In this document: positions 21,801 to 31,721 of the stretch, piece by piece | How positions within the stretch are numbered: the stretch's first letter is position 1 | Layout: each line of letters begins with the position of its first letter | NCBI RefSeq assembly: GCF_000787575.1 | Contig: NW_012236499.1 | Location: 186,001 to 250,000 of the forward strand | Direction: 5' to 3' | From: Acytostelium subglobosum LB1 | Lineage: Eukaryota; Evosea; Eumycetozoa; Acytosteliales; Acytosteliaceae | DNA length: 64,000 bases | Position numbers and translations under genes: made by a program | Notes under the pieces: generated by a model | Database searches by the model: none | What the model was told of the DNA's origin: nothing | The model's input: only the letters and a program-made list of their open reading frames with translations

Positions 21801-24075
21801 TGTGAGATGAGTTGGATTCCAACAACTCTTGCTTTGTGTTGTGTGTTGGTGCTGTTTGATCAAACAAGCTAGACAACAAACAAACAACAATAAATGCTGT
21901 TTGATGTTGCGCTTACTACTATATCGTACATCGCACCCGTGTCCATCTGACAGACTTGGTGACTGATTGATCAGGTGGATGGATGTGTGTGTGTGTGAGT
22001 GTGTGAGTGTATGATAGTATAGTGTGATTGGGGGGTGGGGGATGGTGATCGGTGGGGCCAGGGCTTTGTTGTGGATCAAGGCCCAATCTTGATAGGACTT
22101 GGGAGTCTTGGACCATCCGGCAAGCCACGATGGGGTGAGCCCCCACAACAGGACACCAAATTAAAGAAAAATCCAAAGTTGCAAGTCCAGAAGCTTGTTT
22201 AGGCTTGGCCTCATGTCATCAGGGGCACTTCTGGTTCCAAATTTGTTGTAGTACCTCTTTGCAGGGTTATGTCAAGCAATGCTTACCAAACTTAAACTTT
22301 ACTCTATATTCCCTCTTATTGGATACTTGTTTGATCAAACAAACAAAGATGTATGAATGTGTTTGAGTGTGTATGGTTGCGGTTGTGGTTGTTTGATGTG
22401 TTTTGTGATTGGATTGGAATGATTGATGGATGGATGGGCCAAAGTTGGAACACACAATACTTACTTACTTTACTTTTGGGCCCAAAGATGTCGACTGAGA
22501 GGTTGGAGGTCGGTTCCTCTGAATCACAGACGACACACACTTAAATTACGATCAAAAAGACGATGCGATGTGATGTGTGTTGGTAAGTAGGTTGTCGTGA
22601 ACGTTCTAGTTGTCCTTGTTTGTTGGGTAAGGTTTGGCCGGATGGCTGGTTGGGTGTATCCGTGACGGGTCAACGAGTCTCGGAGCAGTCCTGTGCTTTG
22701 GAGGGTAACAATCAATCAGTAAGTCACACACCCTATTCAATCATTAGATTATGATCTAGGTATATTGTGGCGCGTACTCTTTGCAAATATGGTCTTGTCT
22801 TGGGTAATTCGTATAATGATAAATATAATATTGTGACCTGTGTGATCTACTTTGAGGAGGTCTGGAAACGATGTTTGGTCGACCCTGCTTCTGATTGGTC
22901 AGTGGTGGAAAATTCAGCAATTCAATCTCCGCCGCACAAGTCCAAGGTCTAGTCGCGCTATAGTCCTTTGTTTGTTAGATTGATGGGCTTTGGTATTAAT
23001 TATTGAATAAATAAATAAATATGAATAAATATAATAATAATAATAATAAATGCGAGGTGAAGTGATCGTTCGTCTAAATTTATCGAGTGATTGATTAAGT
23101 GATTGAATGATTGGGTGAGTGTGTGTCTGAAATGATGAAGATTAAAGAATCCTTTTTGTCTATGATTGATGGGATGGAGGAGGGAAGGACTTGGGAATGA
23201 ATGGATGTATTCAGGGAGATACTTTGGTTTAGTTAGGGGTATGTTTGAGACTCTTGTTGGGGACAAATTCCAACAAGTGAGTTATTGAGTTAGTCAGTCT
23301 GAAAGAAATCGTCTTTTCAAAGTAGGTAGTGAAGGAAGGGGAGGAGGAGTAGCAATAATGAGAGTGATTATGATGATGCTGTTACTTCTTATGGATTGGA
23401 GAGACGGCACGGTAACACATCAGGTTATATGAACGAAATTGTAGCTGATAATTCTCCAAACTTTATACACACCATTACTTATCTATGAACCTATGATTCA
23501 TTCATTCCTTCATTCATTCCGATTGGGATGGATGGATGGACCAAAAATAGCAGTGGACCTCAAACATACTATCAAAAACCCCCACATCGTCCACAAACCA
23601 CGCCGACGATCAGTTATTTTTGACACAACTAAAGTGTCAGTTTTGTCCTTGCCCTTTTGCAAAGGTCAATACGAAAGAAATGGGGCATCGTCCACAGTCT
23701 ATGGACTACCAAACATACAAACAAATACTAAAGACCTAGACCGCCAATAGTCATAATTTAGACGGTGATGCCTCATTCGTCAGTCTTGATTGAACACACA
23801 CATCATCAAACTTGATGGATGATTGTGCACTTGGGGTGGATTCATTCATCACCAAGGTTAAGATGGTGACAACTGTTCGACAGGTACTCTTCCGTATTGG
23901 ATACCACTTATATTCCAAGTTATGGACCTACATGTTTATCATAACTATTAATTAATGAACGAATGAATGAATGAATGAATGAACGGATTGATTGATTGTG
24001 TCACCCCATTAAGTGTGTTGACGTGATTGATTGAATGAATGAGTTACTAATTTGGTCCGATGACCAATGGACACA
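18880..24075. other. 5.2 kb gene-poor region upstream of mrfA
   Basis: No convincing protein gene, far longer than other gaps in this window. On the minus strand it is dominated by CAATC, CACTC and CATCC units, the same strand bias as introns of minus-strand genes nearby. Simple repeats include (TGAC)n at about 21576-21599, (GATG)n near 21552-21566 and (GAAT)n at about 23958-23982. Non-repetitive islands lie at about 21630-21700, 22040-22280, 22450-22560, 22770-22960 and 23540-23750. The palindrome GTTTGATCAAAC occurs twice (about 21856-21867 and 22329-22340). It may be a large regulatory region, an untranslated leader with introns, or an unrecognised non-coding RNA gene. Confidence 0.45.
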
Positions 24076-24714
24076 TTAATGTGTCTTTGACTTGCTTCTT
24101 GACTCTGATGATGATGGGTATCTGACAAAGACGTAGGTGAGTGCCACGGCCAAGTCATATGAACAACAGAATAGTGGATACCAGAGTGGAGTGGCAGCGG
24201 CCATATGGATGCTCGAGCTATGGTGGTGAAGATAATCCCAACCTCCATGAAGAATATATCCCAAGATCAATGGTGTCCTATTGATTGAATGGGTGAGTTA
24301 GTGATTGATTGAGTGTGTGAATGGTCATAGTGTGGAAACATACTTTGCATTGTTGTAGAGCGCAATGAGTGTGATGATGAGGAGCAATGAGGCAAATCCA
24401 GAGTCATACAACTGCTCTTGTGTCATGTCTGCAAAGGTATTGGAGACTCCTCCGAATGTAAATCCTTGAGTCAATCCAGCACACACTAAACATATTTGAT
24501 TGATTGATTGATTGATTGATATAGTTAGTGTATGACCCACGTGATCATTGAATAGGTCTGTATACATACCAGCAAGGATTAGACATGAGAATTGGAAGGC
24601 AAGTCTTGGCTTGAGAAAGTGAGTGATGAGGAAGACTACGTATGCCAGTCCTGAGATCTGGAGTCCCAACAAATCTTGTGATGTAAGATTAAGTTGACTA
24701 ATAATTGCATCCAT
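24076..24714 (-). CDS. Small multi-pass membrane protein, tandem copy A, 162 aa
   Basis: Three exons: 24570-24714, 24344-24485 and 24076-24277, introns in phases 1 and 2. Hydrophobic segments lie at about residues 16-35, 38-52, 78-93, 100-120 and 125-145. The C-terminal half has a striking motif HGGWDYLHHHSS followed by PLWYPLFCCSYDLAVALTY, with His, Trp, Asp and two or three further His inside or beside a membrane helix. The pattern HGxWDxxHH...WYPxFC...D resembles bacterial membrane proteins of the DUF6010 kind, a tentative link made from memory. The protein ends in a basic tail (SKSKTH). Its neighbour at 25083-25709 is a close paralogue with the same exon lengths and phases. Function unknown. 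Confidence 0.8.
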
Positions 24715-25082
24715 TTTGAAAGTATTATGTGTATCTATGTTTAATATATATTTGTAAATTTACAAATGAGTGAGATAGATACTCAAATTGAATTGAAGTT
24801 GACACTCTTGAGATTGATTGCACTGATGTTCAAAAAAGGGCAAAGTGATCATCAGTCATGCCTCATTTTTATTCTAGAAGTGTGTGGTTTGATGATCTGG
24901 ACACATATTACATATTGTTTACTTGTCATTGTCCATCTATTGGATTGTAATGGGAAGACATCACGTGATATATGATCACGTGACTTGTGATCACGTGACA
25001 TGCGATCTAGTGATATTTGATTCCAAAAATATTGGGTTGTCCAGGAACATCAAGATTGAAGGAGGATCAGATCATGAGGTTA
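24715..25082. promoter_or_regulatory. Spacer between tandem copies with TCACGTGA array
   Basis: 368 bases upstream of copy A. TCACGTGA occurs three times at 24961-24968, 24976-24983 and 24991-24998, an exact 15-base period. The rest is AT-rich with nothing coding. Confidence 0.6.
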
Positions 25083-25709
25083 CTATTGAGTCTTTCCCTT
25101 GTTTCTTGATGAATCAGATGGGTATTTGGTGAAGATGTAGGTCATAGCCACTGCAATATCATATGAACAACATAATAGTGGATACCATAGTGGAGTGGCA
25201 GCTTCCATATGCACAGACGATGAGTGATGATGTAGATAATCCCAACATCCATGTAGAATGTAGCCCAAGATCAATGGTGTCCTTGTGATAGAGTTGAAGC
25301 ATGTGAGTGAATTGGTCTATTCAATCAAACCTGAGGCGTTTGCATACTTTGCATTGTTGTATAGTGCGACGAGAGAGAGGATAAGGAGCAATGAGGCAAA
25401 TCCAGAATCAATCAGTTGTTCCTGTGTCATGTCTGCAAATGAATTGGAGACACCTCCAAATGTGAAGCCCATAGTCATTCCAGCACAGGCTGAGGCATTC
25501 ATTGGGAATGAGTAAGTAGGCTGGTGGGATGATTGATGTGCAACTAACCTTGAACTTAACTTACAAGCTTGAATAATACAAGAGAATTGGAAAGCCAGAC
25601 TTGGTTTGACAAAGTGAGTGACCAGGAAGACTAGGAAAACAAGTCCAGAGATCAGGAGTCCCAACTTATCCTGTGATGTAAGATTAAGTTGACTGATGAT
25701 GGTATCCAT
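25083..25709 (-). CDS. Small multi-pass membrane protein, tandem copy B, 161 aa
   Basis: Three exons: 25565-25709, 25348-25489 and 25083-25281. Exon 1 (145 bases) and exon 2 (142 bases) have the same lengths as in copy A, and intron 2 is 66 bases in both. The motif HGCWDYLHHHSSSVHM then PLWYPLLCCSYDIAVAMTY is kept. The exon 1 ends differ (IIQAS against LILAV), which may reflect sliding of the splice sites. The start at 25709 is preferred over the longer frame from 25739 because it aligns with copy A (MDTIISQLNLTSQDKLG against MDAIISQLNLTSQDLLG). The two copies are probably a tandem duplication. No function can be given. Confidence 0.82.
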
Positions 25710-25894
25710 TTCAAGATAGTAATAAGTCGTGATATTCAAAAATGGAAAGTGATCATCACCAGTGTCGTTTTTTATTCAGGTGAAGGAAGGGTACATCCTG
25801 GTGACGTCTGTTGGACGTCTATGCGGGTTATGATATTACATATATGGTTATTACATGGCAATGATGAGATGTCGATATCAATGAACTAGTTCAC

Positions 25895-28800
25895 TTAGAA
25901 GCTATCAGAGTTATCACCTTGTTTGACAACTCTTAGTTCGTAGATATCCTTATACATGTTCCTGATCAATGTGTATGGAAGGTACTGCTCGAGCATATCC
26001 TTGTTGAGCAATGGACAGTACTCAGTGAACTGAATGGATTGATGGATTATATGATAAGTTAGTTTTTGTATATGGTAAGTATTCACATGATATCAGATAT
26101 GTCACGTGATCAGATGTCACGTGATCAGATTCCATATAAATATTACCTTGTCCAGGAATACCAATACTGATGCTGGGTCGTTGGGCAAATGTTTTTGATG
26201 CGAGGAGAACATGCGCAAGAGGTGAACGGACGAGATCTCTAGGAAGCGATGCAAGCTGTTGACTATGTCAGCCTCGTTGGCGCTGGCATTGTTGATGGCA
26301 CCAAATGCGATGAGCAGATCACTGATGGTGACGGCCAGCACGTGAATGTTGTTGTTGTAGCCCTCGATCGATGGACGGAATATGGCCTCCTTCCACTGAG
26401 TGCTGTTGAATGCCACGGCAAACATCACGGGCAGCATGTCCCACAGCTTCCTGTCGTTGTCAGTGCCCGCGCATATCTTCTTCAGGAACACCTTGAGATA
26501 CTGATCGGCCACGCCCACGTTGAGGCCGGCGTCGAGCGCCAGAGCGTCCACGCCCAGGAACTCGGGGAACATGAATGTGTTGCGGTTGTACTCTTCGTAG
26601 CCCGTCTCGACGGTCTTTTGGATGTAGGGCACGGCCTCACGGTTGTTCTGATCGACTGAGCGACGCATCATCGACCTCAGACTGAGCGCATTACCAATGA
26701 TCATCGCACGAGTGACAAAGTTATCAATGTCGGCCTGCTTGAATCGCTTGATGTGGTCGACACCCTTGGGCTTGTGGAAGCATGTGGCGTACTCCTCCAA
26801 CAGCGGCAGATTGGCCGTAAGGATATCCTTGATGCTTGAGGCGCTGGCCAGCACGGTGCGAAGTAGCTCACGCTCGATCAGCTTGACTCCATATGCGCCA
26901 ATCGTGTTGGTGAGTGCCATTATCTCTGTGTAGTCGTTGTGATCCTCTGCCTTGTTCTGCATACCTGGACGCGAGAGGAAGCCCTGACGTCCTGGTGAAT
27001 ACACGTGGCCCAACTGCGTGGACTTCTTGACAAAGTCGACGTAGTAGTTGGTGTAGTAGTGGATGGCCGAGTCGCCATACTCAATCTCTCCGTCGGGGAA
27101 CCAGTCGATGCGGCCCACCTTGCCCATCACCTTGGCGTAGAACTCGCCGAGCAGGGTCTCGCGGATCAGATCACCAATGTCAATGTCGACAAAGTTCTCG
27201 ACTATCACCATCACACCCAGGAACACCTGAAGCTGGCTCTCAAATGTGGCCGGCCTGATAGTTGTGGACAGGTCGGTGGGCACGGTGGGAGCCAGCGTCT
27301 GGCGCATGTACTGCTTGAGCATGGCACCAAGACGGTCGCGCAGGAACTCGCGCGGCACGATGATGCGGTCGTAGATCGTGATGTCCAGGAACTCGTTGAG
27401 AGAGTTGCATAGCTGGAAGATGTTCTTCTCGTGCAGACGCAGCTGCTCGATAGTTGCGCGTGAGCGATACTGCGACTCTGAGCCTGGCTCGACTGGCGTG
27501 ATAAAGTCCTTGGGCGGCTTCCAATCCTTGCGCTTCTGCAGCAATGGGAATGCGGCGTTGACGTCTCTGAGCTGCTGCTCGTTGCTCTGGTACTGAGCGT
27601 TCATGGTCGAGTACAGCACCGACACAATACGCGATGACAGCTTGTTGAGGAAGTTGGTGGCCATGTCCACACACTCCTTGCCAATGGCCTCCTTCTCCTC
27701 GGGGTAAAAGGGCGTCGCAACGCCCGATGGGAACTGTGCCAGGAGCTTCAAGAATACCATGGCCTGTGCTGGCTGGTCGGTGGCATCATTGATCACCTGT
27801 TCAAACACCTGGGCCACCTGCTCCTTGTAGGGCCACAGGCTGACCAGTGATGAGTATTCCTCGAGCATCGCGTCCAGCTGATCGACATTCTTTGAGTGGA
27901 TATAGATGAGGTTGAGACGGCTGCTGATCTGTGTTGACTCGGACTCGGGCAGAAGGCACGAGCTGGAGAAGAGGAGGTACTCAGTGCGGCACCAATTGTC
28001 ACGCAGCGAGTTGAAGTTATACTCTGCGCCACTGCCAACCGAGATGTTTTGCAACTCATAAGTGATGTTTGATAATAGATTGGAGATCTGTGGACCAGCT
28101 GACTGCATCATCATTGGTGTGAGCACCCTTGTCAGTCCCAGTGAGTCTGCGCCAGCCATGTATTCTACATAATAGTTCTGGATTGCTGTTGATGTACACG
28201 GTGTCAGGTCATGTCAAGTGATCGCCTGTACATGGAAACACGTCCAACTAACTTACTGCTCTTGTGTATCCTAACGAGGTCTACGAGGTGTGTCATCACA
28301 CTGACGAGAGATGGGATGCGTCTGTCAATGATGTCGTTCTGTTTGTTGTAGTACTTCTTGACTTTCTCGGGTGGAACAGCGTCAAGATGACGGAAGTACC
28401 ACAGTACCTCTTCCTTGGCCATGGAGAGTGCAGCCAGCAACACATTGATCTTGGGCGCTAGCAGACATGGCTTGTCTCTGAACAGGTTCCACATAGCATC
28501 CAACTCCTGTCTAAGATAGATACGCTTCTCATAATGTCTTCTTGGTGCGTCCTGTGTTGAGGCCTGTGCTGCATCCTTTATAATCTTCTTTTGTTTCTGC
28601 AGTTGCACTGTCTTGCTCTTATAGTTCTTGAACAATGCGCTGAACTCATTATGAATAGCATAGCTCTGTAGTTGTTGTTGGGGCAGGGGCAGAGAGGGAT
28701 GGGAGGGTTAGCATGTCACGTGGTTGATTGCCTGTCCCAGGGGCACTTACTATCTCTCTGTAGACGGGTAGGTTGAAGCCTTCGGAAAGGGCTGCCTTGA

Positions 28801-29632
28801 GGAGTTCGATGGTGTTGGGGGTGGTGAGTGCGCCAGGCGCGATGAGGTATCCAAAGATGACCCATTGGTAGACGCGTGAGGCAAAGGTCAGGTCGGTGCG
28901 GTATTGATCCTGGATGGGACGAGCAATGTCCTCTGGCTTGAGAATGAGGTTGAGTGCGCCATCGCGACGCAACTGAGTGATTAGTCTGCGCTTGGAGTAT
29001 GTGGCCTCGACTGAGAGTAGTGTGTGTCCAATGGCGTCGTTTAGACCCTTGAGATCGTCCTGGATGCGCTTGACGGGCAGGTCCGACTCGATGATCCAGC
29101 GTGATAGTCGCGAGTAGTTGGGCTCCACCTGTGATCGCGTGTGCTGGAAGAGACGCGCGTAGACGGCGAGGACAGTGCGGCGGTCGGCCAGATGCGCCAG
29201 CAGCATGTGCAGCTTGGCAAAGAGCACGACCAACTCCATGAACCTGGACGACAGTTGGATGGACGCGGTGAACTTGAGCGCCAGGGTGTTGTTGGCGATC
29301 TCGTGGAGGAGCGCGCATGTGGCCTCCTTCCAATCACAAGCGTCGACCAGTGTCTCGTAGTGCTGCTCCAAGTCCTCCATGTACTGTTTAGCGCGCGATG
29401 TGATCAGGTCCGCGCCCTGGACCCTGTCGAGCTCCGGGAAGTCTGGGAACTTGGACATCAAGTTCTTGATGGCACGGCCCACCTTCTCATCGGAGAGAAA
29501 CAGTGGGCGAGTCTTTGCGCCGCCCAACAGACCCCTGCTAACATAAAGTCGACTCAACAACTGTTCACCATTCTCCAATAAAACATGTAGTCTATCAGGT
29601 AGTTTGTTGACGTTATTGCTATTATTGGACAT
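25895..29632 (-). CDS. napA: Nap1/NCKAP1/HEM subunit of the SCAR/WAVE complex, 1154 aa
   Basis: Four exons: 28751-29632, 28257-28665, 26147-28185 and 25895-26029, all joining in frame. The length (1154 residues) fits the family (about 1120-1130). Recognised by sequence throughout, for example KLPDRLHVLLENGEQLLSRLY at the start, QNYYVEYMAG across the third exon and the conserved helical C-terminus (EYCPLLNKDMLEQYLPYT). Family role: scaffold subunit that with PIR121, Abi, SCAR and HSPC300 forms the complex linking active Rac to Arp2/3-driven actin assembly at the leading edge. In D. discoideum NapA is needed for normal motility. Intron 3 carries two TCACGTGA palindromes 15 bases apart (26102 and 26117). 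A Rac-type GTPase gene lies 19 kb away at 48279. Confidence 0.93.
26102..26124. repeat. TCACGTGA pair, 15-base period, in napA intron 3
   Basis: Two copies at 26102-26109 and 26117-26124, each followed by TCAGAT or similar. Same unit and same 15-base step as the triplet at 24961-24998. Confidence 0.6.
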
Positions 29633-29931
29633 TGTTATAATAGTAATAATAATAATAATAATAAGTAATTAAGTACAATGATGAGCAAGAGTGTAGTGAG
29701 AGTGATCAAATGAGAGAGAGGGGTGGGATCAGAAATGGGATCAGATGCAGCCCATGTGTGATCGGTCATCAAAAAAATAATATCTTCGTTTTTTTTGGTG
29801 TCTGATCACAAAGTTGTCCCAATAGCAATAATCTGGAAGTTATACAAAAGTGATACTAATCACTTTATTTATTTAATATATATGATTGATTGAATTAATG
29901 AAAGAGTGAGGACGAAGGAATGACGGGTTGA

Positions 29932-30232
29932 TTAATGTCCATACTTGGTCATCATGGCAAGGAACTCTGGGAGCTCAATGCTTCCATTCTTATCAGCGTC
30001 AAACTCTCCAATCATTGATGAGATTTGAGCATCAGATGGGTTCTGGCCAAGTGATCTCAAGAATGGTGCCAACTCATCAGCGGTAACACTTCCATTTCCA
30101 TCCTTATCTGCCTGCTTGAAGGCCTCAGTGTATCTTGCGATTTGTGCGTCAGACTATATAAAGTTGGAATCATTCCAAATGTTAATATAATACTCTTGTT
30201 CCAAAGAATATGTGTTGTTGGATACATACCAT
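29932..30232 (-). CDS. Two-EF-hand calcium-binding protein, 74 aa
   Basis: Exon 1 is only the ATG (30230-30232). Intron 30154-30229 has a GTATGT donor and an ATAG acceptor, and exon 2 is 29932-30153. Two complete EF-hand loops are visible: DKDGNGSVTADE and DADKNGSIELPE, with acidic or oxygen-bearing residues at positions 1, 3, 5 and 12. The second half ends FLAMMTKYGH. This is half of a calmodulin-like protein and matches the small CBP proteins of dictyostelids. An intron directly after the start codon is known from dictyostelid calmodulin-type genes. The intron contains the palindrome at 30166-30176. Role inferred: calcium sensor or buffer; partner unknown. Confidence 0.9.
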
Positions 30233-31102
30233 TATTTGTATATTTGTAGATTGTAAGTTGATTGATTATTTGTTTGATTGGATAATTTAATGATTGTTTT
30301 AGTCGACTTGGTATAAATAATGATCAGTTTGGATTAGTGGACGATACACAATCAAGTATTGGAGCTGGAATAGTTTACTAACATTTGTACATGTATACAC
30401 ATCCTCGTGTCCTTTCAAAGATATTATAATTTAACTTGGTATCTAATAATATTATTGTGATTCGCTTCACATCACTTCATCACTTCAATACGCAGGTGAC
30501 CCCAAATGTTTCCAAAGTACCAAAGATGGGCAATATTTACACCAAAGACCTTAATTCAATCATTCATTCTAATATTCATTATGTTCAATCACTCTTTTAC
30601 TTCATGTCATTCAGTCCATTCATTCAGCTTAGTACTATGTTTAGAACCCATTAAGGGATGTTTGCCACTCACTACACTACACTATTGGTGCTTGTGCCGT
30701 TTGACACGACTTTGTACCAAGTCAACACACCACTTACCACTTCGATATTATCAATAATATTGTTGACATCAATCAATTGATTGATTGACATGTGTGGAGG
30801 TTGTCGGACAGACCCAGGAGGACCAAGTTGACAGCACCAGGTGCAGTGTAGTGAGTGGCACTCGGGCCATCCACTCTTTGACACTGGCGTAAATCGTGTC
30901 ATTTATGACATCCTGGTGCGGGGGAGATAGTTTGTGCTTTACACAATCCCGTGATCGATCACCATGTCCTTGCAAACAAACACAAGGAATCTTTCCTTGA
31001 GAAATCAATCAGTGACCTTGTATCAGTGATGAGCGAGTGATTGAGTGCACTGATTGTTGTTGATTGCTAAATAGTAGTACTGCTGTTTTGTTATTTGATC
31101 GA
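30233..31102. other. Intergenic region
   Basis: 870 bases between the EF-hand gene start and the 3' end of the LYR gene, both minus strand. A non-repetitive island at about 30790-31020 has no convincing frame. I see nothing else. Confidence 0.4.
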
Positions 31103-31591
31103 TCATTGCTTTGTAAAGACGACCATCAGACGATCCATGAATCCCCACTTCTTCTTCTTCATTCTGTCTTGTGATGTACTCGATAGCAGTATCTTTGATT
31201 TCTGTACAACCTCTGGTATGATTCTAATTGAGCATGGATACTGAATGATCAACAAAGTGAATAAATGAGTGAGTATGAATGAATGAGCGAATATGAATGA
31301 ATGAGTGAGCGTATATGTATATACCTTTGTAATACTTTGATTCTCGATCAATGACTTCATATGTGAGAACTCCTCGATAGCCTTTTGATAGTGTATCTTC
31401 TTCATTGTGTTGTCCACTACATTCTTGTTGTCTCTGAATCGTTGACGAATCGATCGTCCTGCGAATGTAGACAGTGATCTATCTGCTCTCGATGCATCAA
31501 ACATAAGTAATCTTGCAGCTCTGATCATATCACGATATAATTGTAAACATCCTTTGCTTGAGTATACTGTTGTTGCTGCTGTTGATGCCAT
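31103..31591 (-). CDS. LYR-motif mitochondrial protein, 134 aa
   Basis: Two exons, 31325-31591 and 31103-31240, phase 0 intron with CATTCAG acceptor. Residues 16-30 carry the LYR-type motif (CLQLYRDMIRAARLL), followed by a helix with a conserved pattern (RQRFRDNKNV). The C-terminal exon holds IIPEVVQKSK and a basic tail. LYRM proteins bind acyl carrier protein and act as accessory or assembly factors for respiratory complexes or Fe-S cluster transfer. The shape most resembles the complex III factor MZM1/LYRM7, but the exact member is not certain. No cleavable presequence is obvious; internal targeting is usual in the family. Confidence 0.8.
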   Translation of the reverse strand: MASTAATTVYSSKGCLQLYRDMIRAARLLMFDASRADRSLSTFAGRSIRQRFRDNKNVVDNTMKKIHYQKAIEEFSHMKSLIENQSITKVYTYTLTHSFIFAHSFILTHLFTLLIIQYPCSIRIIPEVVQKSKILLSSTSQDRMKKKKWGFMDRLMVVFTKQ

Positions 31592-31721
31592 ATTATCTCT
31601 TTATCTATCTCTATCTCTTTGACATTAACTTGTAAATGTCATTCATTCGTGTTTCGTCTTGTTTTGAAAACAAACCCTTGCCCTCGCATTCTTTCAAATC
31701 AATTGGACATGTATTATTTAT

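Noticed and set aside
21666-22148. Minus-strand frame of 160 residues in the gene-poor region
   Set aside because: Mostly translated simple repeats (THSHTHT, PPITLYY); kept only as a note that the first 30 residues are less repetitive.
26249-27412. Plus-strand frames of 130 to 140 residues across napA
   Set aside because: Antisense to a well conserved protein; composition follows the codon use of napA.
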